Source of the DNA: Paramuribaculum sp.
GTDB taxonomy: Bacteria > Bacteroidota > Bacteroidia > Bacteroidales > Muribaculaceae
DNA length: 64,000 nucleotides
Assembly: GCA_022511125.1 (NCBI GenBank)
Contig: JAFLSD010000004.1
Location: forward strand, 62,001 to 126,000
Reading direction: 5' to 3'
In this document: positions 7,477-16,952 of the stretch, one piece after another
How the letters are laid out: every line of letters begins with the position of its first letter
Numbering within the stretch: the stretch's first letter is position 1
Position numbers and translations under genes: made by a program
The notes under the pieces: generated by a model
Told to the model about the DNA's origin: nothing
The model's database searches: none
The model's input: only the letters and a program-made list of their open reading frames with translations

Positions 7477-9180
7477 TTAACTCTGATGGTATAATTCCAA
7501 CTGAGTCGGAGCGAAGTTTGCAATGAAGTCGGAATGCTTGGCTATTTCACTTTGGGCATATTTACAATAAACCTCAGCAGAACGTGTAAACGACTCGTTT
7601 CTACTTGCATCGGAAAGAAGGAGATATGTCATGATCACATTTCCGGCCATTTCTACAAGACGTCGAGCGAGAAAATCGGTAAGTTGAGTGTCGTTAGCTT
7701 CCGTGACTTTAGAAACCGCTTTCTCATAGAGTGAGGTCATTTCTTTAAGATTCTCGTGTATCCATTTGAGGTTATCTGCCACCGGTTGCTGTTCATATTC
7801 CTTTATCAAAGAAAGATAAGTTCCCGTAGTGACATGACGAATTGCTGCTACAACTTGAAGCTGGGTAGTTCCTTCGTAAATAGATGTAATTCGCGCATCA
7901 CGATATATGCGTTCGCATGCATAATCTTTCATGAATCCGGAACCGCCATGAACTTGAATGCAATCGTATGCATTCTGATTGCAATATTCACTTGCCATTC
8001 CTTTTACTAATGGTGTAAGAGCGTCAGCTAATTTTGAGTAATGCTTCATCTCTTTCCTTTCTTCAGCTGTGAGTGATCGTTCCTTTGCTATATCTTCGTA
8101 TATTTTATAGATATCCACAAATCTGGACGTCTCATAGAGCAGTGCGCGTGATGCATCAAGCTTACATTTCATATTTGAAAGTAATTCAGCTACTGCCGGG
8201 AATTCGATGATAGATTTGCCAAATTGTTTTCTATCTTTTGCATATGCGAGAGCTTCACGATAAGCTCTTTCGCTTACTCCTACAGCCTGAGCCGCGATAC
8301 CAAGACGAGCACCGTTCATTAGGGCCATTACATATTTGATGAGACCTAAACGACGTTGTCCGACAAGTTCCGCAGGTGCGTTTTTATATGTCAGCTCACA
8401 AGTCGGAGAACCTTTAATGCCCATTTTGTTTTCGATGCGTCTAACGTCTACTCCACCTTTACGTTTGTCATAAATAAACATGGAAAGGCCGCGACCGTCT
8501 TTAGTCCCCTCTTCAGAACGGGCTAAAACCAAATGAATGTCACTGTCGCCGTTAGTGATGAAACGTTTCACTCCGTTCAACACCCAACTTCCGTCGGGCT
8601 TCTGCGTGGCTTTCAACATTACCGATTGAAGGTCCGAGCCGGCATCAGGTTCTGTCAAGTCCATTGACATTGTTTCGCCTTCACAAACTCTCGGTATATA
8701 GCGTTTTTTCTGATCTTCATCAGCGAACTCATAAATTGTTTCTGCGCAATCCTGAAGACCCCACAAATTTTCAAATCCCGTATCGGCGCGGCTAACTATA
8801 TCCGCAGCCATGATATAAGGAGTGATGGGGAAGTTAAGACCACCTAAACGGCGTGGCATTGACATACCCATCAGTCCGGCTTTACGACACAGGTCAAGGT
8901 TCTCTTTGGTCCCTTTTGCGTAAATCACGCGTCCGTTTTCGACTCTTGGACCTTCGTGGTCGACATCTTCAGCATTTTCGGCAATAGTTGTTCCGCAGAT
9001 ATCTCCCACGATCTCTAGGACTTTATCGTACGAATCCATTGCATCGTCAAAATCAATTGGCGCGTAATCGTACTTATTGGCATCGGAATAGTTTCTTTCC
9101 TTCAGCTCTACAATTTTTTGCATTAACGGATGTTGAAGATGATGCTTCAGATCCGGATTGTCAGTATAGAAATTTGCCAT
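7477..9180 (-). CDS. Acyl-CoA dehydrogenase family flavoprotein
   Basis: The 567-residue FAD enzyme is longer than classical acyl-CoA dehydrogenases (about 380-400) because of an N-terminal extension and an extra C-terminal helical domain of about 110 residues. Visible motifs are the FAD/substrate region MDLTEPDAGSDLQSV, KRFITNGDSD, the FAD-binding VHGGSGFMKDYACERIYRDARI and the catalytic-base segment IYEGTTQLQ. It would desaturate an acyl-CoA thioester, passing electrons to ETF. The chain length cannot be predicted. It follows etfA by 6 bp and is the last gene of etfB-etfA-acd, which makes ETF its direct electron partner. Confidence 0.93.
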   Translation of the reverse strand: MANFYTDNPDLKHHLQHPLMQKIVELKERNYSDANKYDYAPIDFDDAMDSYDKVLEIVGDICGTTIAENAEDVDHEGPRVENGRVIYAKGTKENLDLCRKAGLMGMSMPRRLGGLNFPITPYIMAADIVSRADTGFENLWGLQDCAETIYEFADEDQKKRYIPRVCEGETMSMDLTEPDAGSDLQSVMLKATQKPDGSWVLNGVKRFITNGDSDIHLVLARSEEGTKDGRGLSMFIYDKRKGGVDVRRIENKMGIKGSPTCELTYKNAPAELVGQRRLGLIKYVMALMNGARLGIAAQAVGVSERAYREALAYAKDRKQFGKSIIEFPAVAELLSNMKCKLDASRALLYETSRFVDIYKIYEDIAKERSLTAEERKEMKHYSKLADALTPLVKGMASEYCNQNAYDCIQVHGGSGFMKDYACERIYRDARITSIYEGTTQLQVVAAIRHVTTGTYLSLIKEYEQQPVADNLKWIHENLKEMTSLYEKAVSKVTEANDTQLTDFLARRLVEMAGNVIMTYLLLSDASRNESFTRSAEVYCKYAQSEIAKHSDFIANFAPTQLELYHQS

Positions 9181-9186
9181 TGTCTC

Positions 9187-10215
9187 TTACTTTGAGTTCT
9201 TTTTATAATATTTTATAATTTTCGGGACGATATCCTCTACATTGCCAGTGATAACATAATCGGCGATTGTATTGATTGGAGCGTCGGGATCGTTGTTGAT
9301 CGAAATCACCATTGCGCTGTCCTGCATTCCGGCAATGTGTTGGATCTGACCGGAAATACCGCAAGCAATGTAAAGCTTCGGACGAACGGTAACACCGGTT
9401 TGACCTATTTGTCGATCATGTTCTGCAAAACCGGCGTCGACAGCTGCACGAGAAGCTCCAACTTCTGCCCCAAGCACATTAGCAAGATCATGAAGTATCT
9501 CAAAATTTTCCTTGCTTCCCATCCCGTATCCACCGGCAACGATTATAGGAGAATTTTTAATGTTGATTTTTGACTTCTCGATGTGGCGGTCAAGAATTTC
9601 GACTATGAAATCTTCCGGTTTAACGTATTTTTTTACATCTAAGTTGACTACTTGTCCTTTGTGGTTCTCATCATGTATCTGTTTTTTCATCACACCCTCG
9701 CGCACAGTAGCCATTTGAGGTCTGCAATCAGGGTTTACTATAGTAGCTACAATATTTCCACCGAATGCAGGACGAATCTGATATAGAAGATTTTCGTATT
9801 CTTTTCCTGTTTTGGGATCTTTGTGAGGACCTATTTCAAGCGCCGTACAGTCAGCTGTCAGTCCACTATGTAAAGCAGATGATACTCTCGGGCCTAAATC
9901 TCTACCAATACAAGTGGCACCCATGAGGCATATCTGAGGCTTAATTTCTTTAAAGAGATTTATAAGAACCGAAGCGTGCGGATTGGATGTATACGGATAG
10001 AGTTTTTTATCTTCAGCTTTATATACAGTGTCTGCACCATATTTGAAAATCTCTTTTTCTATGCCTTGGAGTTTGTCACCTACGACTACAGCTTCAAGTT
10101 TAACTCCTAAAGTGTTGGCTAATTGGCGTCCTTTAGTCAGGAGTTCAAGGCTGACATCGGCTATTTTGCCATCCTCGTACTCACAATATACTATGAGGTT
10201 GTTTTTATCTGTCAT
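9187..10215 (-). CDS. etfA: Electron transfer flavoprotein subunit alpha
   Basis: The 342-residue protein has the N-terminal ETF domain (VYCEYEDGKIADVSLEL...) and the C-terminal FAD-binding domain. The latter shows the motifs IIVAGGYGMG, EVGASRAAVDAGF, QIGQTGVTVRPKLYIACGISG and the final SINNDPDAPI / ADYVITGNVEDIVP. This is the usual EtfA organisation. It sits between etfB (23 bp upstream) and the acyl-CoA dehydrogenase gene (6 bp downstream). Confidence 0.97.
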   Translation of the reverse strand: MTDKNNLIVYCEYEDGKIADVSLELLTKGRQLANTLGVKLEAVVVGDKLQGIEKEIFKYGADTVYKAEDKKLYPYTSNPHASVLINLFKEIKPQICLMGATCIGRDLGPRVSSALHSGLTADCTALEIGPHKDPKTGKEYENLLYQIRPAFGGNIVATIVNPDCRPQMATVREGVMKKQIHDENHKGQVVNLDVKKYVKPEDFIVEILDRHIEKSKINIKNSPIIVAGGYGMGSKENFEILHDLANVLGAEVGASRAAVDAGFAEHDRQIGQTGVTVRPKLYIACGISGQIQHIAGMQDSAMVISINNDPDAPINTIADYVITGNVEDIVPKIIKYYKKNSK

Positions 10216-10238
10216 AATTTATTCTTTTTTTCGGATTA

Positions 10239-11111
10239 TCAGCCTATTGTATGGTTGGCAATTAAGTCTTTAATGAGGTTTTCAAGGGCTTCGTCATTAT
10301 CTTCAAGTCTAAGATTTTCTTTTGCCGTGAAAACCACATTTACGATATTCTTCACTTTAGTCGGAGAGCCGGGAAGGCCTATCTGCGCAGGATCCGCGTC
10401 GACATCAGCTGCGCTCCATTCTTTAATTTGGAGTTCGGGACGTTTTTCAATAATTTCTTTAATGCGTTCTTCTTTGTTTGCCATTTCAGAAGGGGAGCAG
10501 GCAAATTTATATTTCATTACACGCATTGCGTTGCGAGGACGGCATTCAGCGGCAGAACCATTGACTGTTACTACACAAGGTAGTGGTGCTTTTACTGTCT
10601 CAACACCGTTTTCAAGTCGTCTTTTTACCGTAACGTGTCCTTTACCAAGATCTAATATCTCTTCGGCGTATGTAACTTGTGGTATGCCAAGTTTTTCAGC
10701 AATCTGAGGGCCTACTTGAGCAGTATCTCCGTCTATGGCCTGTCGTCCACCGATAATTATGTCGAAATTTCCTATCTTCTTAATCGCTTGAGCAAGGGAA
10801 TATGAAGTAGCTAATGTATCAGCACCACCGAGTGCACGGTCGGTTAGAACTATACCACCATCAGCACCGCGGAAGATAGCTTCACGAATTATTTCAGAGG
10901 CTCTTGGCAAGCCCATGGTCAGAAGTGTAACTGTGCTCCCGGGATTGGCATCCTTCAGTCGGAGAGCCTGCTCGAGAGCATTAAGATCTTCGGGATTGAA
11001 GATCGCGGGAAGAGCCGCACGGTTGATCGTGCCGTCTTCCTTCATTGCATCTTTACCCACATTTCGGGTGTCAGGCACCTGTTTAGCGAGCACAACGATG
11101 TTTAGACCCAT
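10239..11111 (-). CDS. etfB: Electron transfer flavoprotein subunit beta (bifurcating-type signature)
   Basis: The 290-residue EtfB starts MGLNIVVLAKQVPDT. Its N-terminal region (QVPDT...GTINR...FNPEDLNALEQAL) and the segment GRQAIDGDTAQVGPQ closely resemble EtfB proteins of flavin-based electron-bifurcating ETFs such as those of Acidaminococcus and clostridial butyryl-CoA dehydrogenase complexes. The likeness is from recall and was not tested by alignment. It is the first gene of the operon, with a TAATTTTG promoter box 40 nt upstream. Confidence 0.96.
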   Translation of the reverse strand: MGLNIVVLAKQVPDTRNVGKDAMKEDGTINRAALPAIFNPEDLNALEQALRLKDANPGSTVTLLTMGLPRASEIIREAIFRGADGGIVLTDRALGGADTLATSYSLAQAIKKIGNFDIIIGGRQAIDGDTAQVGPQIAEKLGIPQVTYAEEILDLGKGHVTVKRRLENGVETVKAPLPCVVTVNGSAAECRPRNAMRVMKYKFACSPSEMANKEERIKEIIEKRPELQIKEWSAADVDADPAQIGLPGSPTKVKNIVNVVFTAKENLRLEDNDEALENLIKDLIANHTIG

Positions 11112-11151
11112 ATCTTTTAAATTTATAATGATTTAAATTAATATTCCGTTA

Positions 11152-11159
11152 CAAAATTA
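11152..11159 (-). promoter_or_regulatory. -7 promoter box of etfB-etfA-acd
   Basis: TAATTTTG on the minus strand matches TAnnTTTG and lies 40 nt upstream of etfB. Confidence 0.55.
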
Positions 11160-11199
11160 CTAAATTTAAGGCAATTACTCAAAATATAACCTAATATGT

Positions 11200-12603
11200 T
11201 TAATCATAACTGCTTCCGTCGAAACAATGAGTGCATACTTTTTCCTTTGGCAGACCTATAGATTCGATTACATTTTCGATAGATGAAAATTTCAATGAAG
11301 AAATCCCGAATTTTTCCCTGATTTTTTCCACCATAGCTTTATATTTGGGGCTGTCTGTCTGGGTATATTCTGCAATATCATCAGTATGATGGCCTTCGAG
11401 TTCATCTATTACACGTCGCGTAATCAATTCCATTTCGCTTTTCGAGGCAGTGAAGTTCAAGAAATTACAGGGGTAGAGGAGAGGTGGGCAACTTATACGG
11501 ATATGTACTTCTTTGGCTCCTCCTTCAAACATATCGCTGATATTGTCTCGAAGTTGAGTGCCCCTTACGATTGAATCGTCACAGAAAATCACCTTCTTGT
11601 CTTTTAACAGGGTTTTATTGGGAAGTAACTTCATTTTTGCCACGAGCTCTCTTCTTTCCTGAGTACTCGGAGTGAAGCTACGAGGCCATGTCGGAGTATA
11701 TTTAACTATTCCTCTTTTATAGGGAATTTTCTTTCCTTCGGAATATCCCAAAGCCATTCCGATACCGCTGTCCGGTATAGGGCAGACGAAATCTGCTTCT
11801 GTTAAATCCTCTTTTCCCATAGTACAACCGCAGGAATATCTCATCTCGTCTACATTTCTATTCTCATATTCACATACGGGATAGCCATAATATGTCCATA
11901 AGAACGCGCATATCTGCATTTTCTTCTCCGGCTCTTTAAGCTGCTTCATCTCTGAAGATGTGAACTCAACTATTTCTCCGGGGCCGACATTATACTCTAT
12001 AGTAAACCCGAGATTAGGGAAAGCGCATGTCTCGGAAGTAGCTGCATACGCATCATCTTTTTTCCCAATTATAATAGGTGTTCTACCTAATCTGTCTCTG
12101 GCGGCTATAATTCTGTCTTCAAGAAGTAGCAACATCGAACACGATCCTTTTACCCGTTTATATACATTTTGTATTCCGCTGACGAAATCTGTACCCTCAC
12201 TTATAAGAGCCGCTATCATCTCCGTCGAATTTAATATATCATAGCTATGCTCGCAAAAGTGATGACCCTTAGCTAAAAGTTCGCATTCAAGTTCTTTGAT
12301 ATTGTTTATCCTGGCTACTGTCACTATTGCAAATTTTCCTAAATGACAGTTCACTATTATAGGTTGAGCATCGGTATCACTGATCACTCCGATACCACAG
12401 TTGCCATCGAATTCCTTTAGATCGCCTTCGAATTTGGTTCTGAAATAAGAATTCTCGATATTGTGGATAGAACGGGAAAACACTCCTTCATGACATGTTG
12501 CCATTCCGGCTCTTTTTGTGCCCATATGGCTGTTGTAATCCACTCCGTAAAACAGATCGTTAACACAGTCGGTCCGTTTTGCTATTCCGAAAAAACCACC
12601 CAT
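11200..12603 (-). CDS. PurF-like amidophosphoribosyltransferase homologue without the N-terminal cysteine
   Basis: The 467-residue protein has the two-domain PurF layout: an N-terminal Ntn-glutaminase-like domain and a C-terminal phosphoribosyltransferase domain with the PRPP loop VIFCDDSIVRGTQ near residue 345. In canonical PurF the mature N-terminus is a catalytic Cys (CGIxG or CGVFG). Here the sequence is MGGFFGIAK, with Gly at the nucleophile position. Cysteines in QICAFLW, RISCPPLLYPC and VCTHCFDG could serve as Fe-S ligands as in Bacillus-type PurF. It lies 23 bp after purL, so a purine-related role is likely. Glutaminase activity is doubtful. Bacteroidales also carry a longer canonical PurF elsewhere (recalled, not in this window). 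Confidence 0.85.
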   Translation of the reverse strand: MGGFFGIAKRTDCVNDLFYGVDYNSHMGTKRAGMATCHEGVFSRSIHNIENSYFRTKFEGDLKEFDGNCGIGVISDTDAQPIIVNCHLGKFAIVTVARINNIKELECELLAKGHHFCEHSYDILNSTEMIAALISEGTDFVSGIQNVYKRVKGSCSMLLLLEDRIIAARDRLGRTPIIIGKKDDAYAATSETCAFPNLGFTIEYNVGPGEIVEFTSSEMKQLKEPEKKMQICAFLWTYYGYPVCEYENRNVDEMRYSCGCTMGKEDLTEADFVCPIPDSGIGMALGYSEGKKIPYKRGIVKYTPTWPRSFTPSTQERRELVAKMKLLPNKTLLKDKKVIFCDDSIVRGTQLRDNISDMFEGGAKEVHIRISCPPLLYPCNFLNFTASKSEMELITRRVIDELEGHHTDDIAEYTQTDSPKYKAMVEKIREKFGISSLKFSSIENVIESIGLPKEKVCTHCFDGSSYD

Positions 12604-12626
12604 TTTTTTTGTACTTATTTTGTTTC

Positions 12627-15600
12627 TTAAGATTTTTTATTTTCAATCCACTTCCTCGCGTTGATGAATGCATCGATCCAAGGGGTTACCTCATCTTTCT
12701 TTCTTGAAGACGGATAATAACCGCATTGCCAAGGGAATATAGCTCTCTCCGGATGTGGCATCATTGCCAAATGCCTGCCGTCAGGGGAGCATACTCCTGC
12801 TACTGCAGCGCGAGACCCGTTTGGATTGGCAGGATAAGCATTGTAATTATATTTAGCAACAATATTATATTTATCAAGAGGTAAAGGAATGTTGAATTTT
12901 CCTTCACCATGAGCAACCCAAACGCCTAATTTAGTGCCTGATAAACTTCCAAGCATAACGGAATTGTTTGTAGGGATAGATAATCCTACAAATTGCGATT
13001 CGAATTTATGGCTGTCATTATGCTCCATTTTTGTCTTTTTAGAATGATCAGGATTGATGAGATTCAATTCGATCATTAACTGGCAACCATTACATATTCC
13101 GAGACTTAAAGTATCATCTCTTTTATAGAAGTTATCAAGTGCTTTACGTGCATTCTCATTCCATAAGAAAGCACCAGCCCAACCTTTTGCTGACCCGAGA
13201 ACATCGGAATTTGAGAAGCCACCGCAGAAAACTATCATGTTGATATCTTCGAGAGTTTCACGACCACTCATCAGATCGCTCATGTGAACATCTTTCACAT
13301 CGAACCCTGCCAAATAAAGTGAGAAGGCCATTTCTCTATCGCCATTGACACCTTTTTCCCTGATTATGGCCGCTTTTATGCCTGTTTTGCCTTTATGATC
13401 AAAAGAAAGATTTCTGGAAGACAATTTGCCATCAAAATTCTTAGGGAGACGATAACGGATAGGCTGTTTTTTATAGTTCTCAAATCGTTGGGCCGCAAGT
13501 TTTTCACCGCTTTGACAGCAATCCATCAAATAAGAAGATCTGAACCACACGTCTCTTAAATAATCGATACCAAACAGATTTTCATTGTCGTTATGATTGA
13601 CTATAATTACACGTTCTTCATTGGGGTTTCCGATTTCCAGAAATCTAACGCCATTATCATTCAACAAGCGCTCGGCAGTTTCTAATTTATTGTTAGAAAT
13701 CTGAACTACAACAGCAGGATTTTCGGAAAATAGTATCTTCACGAGATCTGTTTCATTCCACTCCGAAAATACATTGGCATTTAAAGAAATTCCCCCCGTT
13801 GTATTAGCAAAACACATTTCGAGCAACGTAGTGATCAGACCTCCAGCTGATACATCATGCATGGCAAGGATTGCTCCACGGTTAACGAGCTTTTGAATTG
13901 CATTAAAAGTTTTTACAAAAAGAGAAGCATCAGTGACAGTAGGGACATCGGAGCCAATATGATTTAAAGATTGTGAGAAAGCGGAGCCACCAAGACGCAA
14001 GCGGTCATTGGAGAAATCTATATAGAGAAGCACAGATTCCTTGTTTTGTAGTACAGGACTGACTGTCTTTTTGACATCGGTAACTTCGCCTGCAGCTGAA
14101 ATTATTACAGTTCCGGGAGAAAATACCTTGTCATCACCATATTTTTGCGTCATAGACAGACTATCTTTTCCTGTAGGAATATTTATCCCTAATGCACAGA
14201 CAAAATCACTGCAAGCTTCGACAGCTTTATAGAGAGCAGCATCCTCACCTGCATTCTTACAGGGCCACATCCAGTTTGCACTCAGAGAAACTGCTTTCAA
14301 ACCATTTTTCAATGGCGCTCCAACTATATTTGTCAATGACTCCGCAACAGCCATAATGGAACCTTTTGCTGAATCAGCAAGAGCCACTTGAGGAGCATGC
14401 CCTATTGACGTAGCGATTCCTGCTTTTCCTTTGTAGTCCATAGCGACGACCCCGCAATCACTCAGCGGTAACTGGATCTCGCCTTGACATTGCTGACGAG
14501 CCACTTTTCCCGTGACTGAACGGTCAACTTTATTTGTCAGCCAATCCTTGCAGGCCACAGCTTCAAGACTCAAAACATCTTTGATATATTCTTCTATTCG
14601 TGAATTTTCATATTTCACGTCTTCATAGCTTACAGAAACCGTCCGATCCTTCATGATTGTCTTAGGAGAGTTTCCGAACATATCTTCCATCGCCAGGTCA
14701 ATGGGTTTTATCCCATCTTCCTGCTCGAACACGAAACGGTTATCGCCGGTAGTCTCACCAACTACATAGAACGGACTTCTTTCTCGGTCAGCTACACGTT
14801 CTATCATGTCAAGATCTTTCTTGTTTATTACAAGACCCATTCGTTCTTGACTTTCGTTGCCGACTATTTCTTTAGCTGAGAGGGTTATGTCTCCTATAGG
14901 GAGGTATTGCATCTCTATCTTCCCGCCTGTAGCTTCAACAAGCTCGGAAAGAGCGTTGAGATGTCCGCCAGCGCCGTGATCATGTATCGAGATAATAGGA
15001 TTGACGTTGCTTTCAGCCATAGCGCGAATCACGTTCGACACACGTTTCTGCATCTCGGGATTGGCTCTCTGAACAGCGTTAAGCTCTATTGAATTATCAT
15101 ATTCTCCTGTTTCGACAGAGGAAACTGCTCCTCCACCCATTCCGATGCGATAGTTGTCACCTCCCATAACGACTACTTTCTCACCTGCCGTAGGAGTGCC
15201 TTTTAATGCATCTTTTTTATTGGCGAAACCAATTCCTCCCGCCAGCATAATAACCTTGTCATACGCATAAAGCTTCCCATTCTCATCATGTTCGAAAGTG
15301 AGTAATGAACCGCAGATCAAAGGCTGCCCGAATTTGTTTCCAAAATCAGAAGCTCCGTTTGAAGCCTTGATCAATATATCGCACGGTGTCTGATAAAGCC
15401 ATACTCGGGGATTCATCATCAATTCCCATTTATGCTCGGGAGACATGCGCGGATAAGAAGTCATGTAGACTGCTGTTCCGGCAATAGGCAGACTTGCTTT
15501 CCCTCCTCCCAATCGGTCGCGTATTTCACCTCCAGTACCTGTAGCTGCACCATTGAACGGCTCTACTGTTGTCGGGAAATTATGAGTTTCAGCTTTCAGC

Positions 15601-16328
15601 GATATAACTGTATCAATCTCCTTGACTTCAAAAAAATCCGGCCTATCCGGATTGACCGGATAAAATTGGTCTATTTTCGGACCCTTCACGAAAGCTACAT
15701 TATCTTTATAAGCGGAAACCAGCCCATTGGGATTAGTTTGCGACGTTTTCTTAATGAGCTTAAACAATGACATAGGTTTTTCCTGCTCGTCTATAATAAA
15801 CGTGCCGTTGAAGATTTTGTGACGACAATGCTCAGAATTAACCTGTGAGAAACCAAATACTTCGCTGTCGGTAAGGGGACGGCCGATTTTTTTTGTCAAA
15901 TTTTTGAGATAATTTATCTCATCCGGACTTAATGCTAGACCCTCTTTCTCGTTATATTCCGAAATATCTGAAATATATACGATTTCATCCGGTTGTTTAT
16001 CTATTTGGAATATCTTCCCATTCAGACCTTCATAAATCCTCTCCAACATTTTATCATATTTCGGAGGATTATCTTTAGAAAGCCGATATTCCTCTATACG
16101 AGTTATGCCGTTTATACCCATATTCTGAGTAATTTCTACAGCGTTAGTACTCCAAGGGGTTAACATTTCTCGGCGAGGACCGATATATGTTCCTTTTAGG
16201 GATTTAGATTTTAGGGGGTTAGCTCCATCAAAAAGCCAAGTGAGTTTTTTAATCTCAGTGTCATCTAACCTATGGTCAGTTTCGACCGCAATTACGTGGT
16301 TAGAGCCTTTTTTGAAAAATACGACCAT
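12627..16328 (-). CDS. purL: Phosphoribosylformylglycinamidine synthase (single-chain)
   Basis: The 1233-residue protein is the large PurL that converts FGAR plus glutamine to FGAM, the fourth step of purine synthesis. The order is an N-terminal PurS-like region, two AIRS-type synthase halves (NSEHCRHKIFNG, ETHNFPTTVEPFNGAATGTGGE, IPTGKDSLSM) and a C-terminal class I glutaminase. The glutaminase has the nucleophile in LGICNGCQLM and the His/Glu pair near MPHPERAIFP. The ATG at 16328 is preferred over the in-frame ATG at 16370 because a full promoter (16358-16389) lies between them and the family starts near MVVFF. Confidence 0.96.
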   Translation of the reverse strand: MVVFFKKGSNHVIAVETDHRLDDTEIKKLTWLFDGANPLKSKSLKGTYIGPRREMLTPWSTNAVEITQNMGINGITRIEEYRLSKDNPPKYDKMLERIYEGLNGKIFQIDKQPDEIVYISDISEYNEKEGLALSPDEINYLKNLTKKIGRPLTDSEVFGFSQVNSEHCRHKIFNGTFIIDEQEKPMSLFKLIKKTSQTNPNGLVSAYKDNVAFVKGPKIDQFYPVNPDRPDFFEVKEIDTVISLKAETHNFPTTVEPFNGAATGTGGEIRDRLGGGKASLPIAGTAVYMTSYPRMSPEHKWELMMNPRVWLYQTPCDILIKASNGASDFGNKFGQPLICGSLLTFEHDENGKLYAYDKVIMLAGGIGFANKKDALKGTPTAGEKVVVMGGDNYRIGMGGGAVSSVETGEYDNSIELNAVQRANPEMQKRVSNVIRAMAESNVNPIISIHDHGAGGHLNALSELVEATGGKIEMQYLPIGDITLSAKEIVGNESQERMGLVINKKDLDMIERVADRERSPFYVVGETTGDNRFVFEQEDGIKPIDLAMEDMFGNSPKTIMKDRTVSVSYEDVKYENSRIEEYIKDVLSLEAVACKDWLTNKVDRSVTGKVARQQCQGEIQLPLSDCGVVAMDYKGKAGIATSIGHAPQVALADSAKGSIMAVAESLTNIVGAPLKNGLKAVSLSANWMWPCKNAGEDAALYKAVEACSDFVCALGINIPTGKDSLSMTQKYGDDKVFSPGTVIISAAGEVTDVKKTVSPVLQNKESVLLYIDFSNDRLRLGGSAFSQSLNHIGSDVPTVTDASLFVKTFNAIQKLVNRGAILAMHDVSAGGLITTLLEMCFANTTGGISLNANVFSEWNETDLVKILFSENPAVVVQISNNKLETAERLLNDNGVRFLEIGNPNEERVIIVNHNDNENLFGIDYLRDVWFRSSYLMDCCQSGEKLAAQRFENYKKQPIRYRLPKNFDGKLSSRNLSFDHKGKTGIKAAIIREKGVNGDREMAFSLYLAGFDVKDVHMSDLMSGRETLEDINMIVFCGGFSNSDVLGSAKGWAGAFLWNENARKALDNFYKRDDTLSLGICNGCQLMIELNLINPDHSKKTKMEHNDSHKFESQFVGLSIPTNNSVMLGSLSGTKLGVWVAHGEGKFNIPLPLDKYNIVAKYNYNAYPANPNGSRAAVAGVCSPDGRHLAMMPHPERAIFPWQCGYYPSSRKKDEVTPWIDAFINARKWIENKKS

Positions 16329-16357
16329 GCGTTTAAAATATGGGGTTTTATTGACTG

Positions 16358-16389
16358 CAAATTTAATCAAATTACGTCTAATTTGCCAA
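16358..16389 (-). promoter_or_regulatory. Promoter of purL
   Basis: On the minus strand a TTG (16389-16387) and TAAATTTG (16365-16358) are 21 bp apart, an exact match to the Bacteroidota promoter pattern. The -7 box ends 29 nt before the chosen purL start. Confidence 0.75.
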
Positions 16390-16399
16390 TATGATTTCG

Positions 16400-16909
16400 T
16401 TAAGAATCAACATTTATAGATTGGATTCTCTGTCTCAATTTTTCCAGTGTTTTTTCATTCAGTGAATTGACCGGAATTATAAGAAAGCCTAATTTGCTTT
16501 TTTTAAGCCTGACTATGAGATTTTTGTTTCTTATCTCCAATCCATATATATCTTTCGTTGAAATGATTTCCTGAAAGGAAGGGACAGTCATATTATCATC
16601 CTCATCTGATGCAAAATATTCGATTATAATATCTCCGTTTGCTTTAAATTTTACTCGTTTCATGTTTAAAGCTCGGCGTGCTTCCGGCGTCAGGAGATAA
16701 AAGAAATATGCATTGAAAATAATAAAAGGAAAAATAAGGAATATCAAAATCAAACTAACAAAAAACCATCTAATGTCGTTGAAAGCTAAAACAATCGACA
16801 AAAAACATAGAATGATAAATATCACAATCATCCATTTAAGATGAAATCTGATAGCATTCTTGAGATAGACTCCAGCGGTTGATTTGAATATTTCTGAATA
16901 TCCGTCCAT
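16400..16909 (-). CDS. YcxB-like small membrane protein
   Basis: The 169-residue protein has two adjacent hydrophobic segments (about residues 27-43 and 46-72) joined by a very short loop. A soluble C-terminal domain of about 95 residues follows, with the pattern FKANGDIIIEYFASDEDD ... KDIYGLEIRNKNLIVRLKK, resembling the C-terminal domain of YcxB-like proteins. No enzymatic motif is visible and no function can be assigned. A strong hairpin terminator sits 7-37 nt upstream of its start codon, so read-through from DUF1015 should be limited. purL downstream has its own promoter. Confidence 0.75.
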   Translation of the reverse strand: MDGYSEIFKSTAGVYLKNAIRFHLKWMIVIFIILCFLSIVLAFNDIRWFFVSLILIFLIFPFIIFNAYFFYLLTPEARRALNMKRVKFKANGDIIIEYFASDEDDNMTVPSFQEIISTKDIYGLEIRNKNLIVRLKKSKLGFLIIPVNSLNEKTLEKLRQRIQSINVDS

Positions 16910-16915
16910 AAAATT

Positions 16916-16946
16916 AAAGGATATCCTTTTTAGTCGGATATCCTTT
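16916..16946 (-). terminator. Terminator between the DUF1015 and YcxB-like genes
   Basis: Read on the minus strand, an 11-bp perfect stem (16936-16946 with 16916-16926) with a 9-nt loop is followed by AATTTTATG. The ATG is the start codon of the YcxB-like gene. The inner 8 bp of each arm, GGATATCC, are themselves palindromic. Confidence 0.75.
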
Positions 16947-16952
16947 GAAAAA

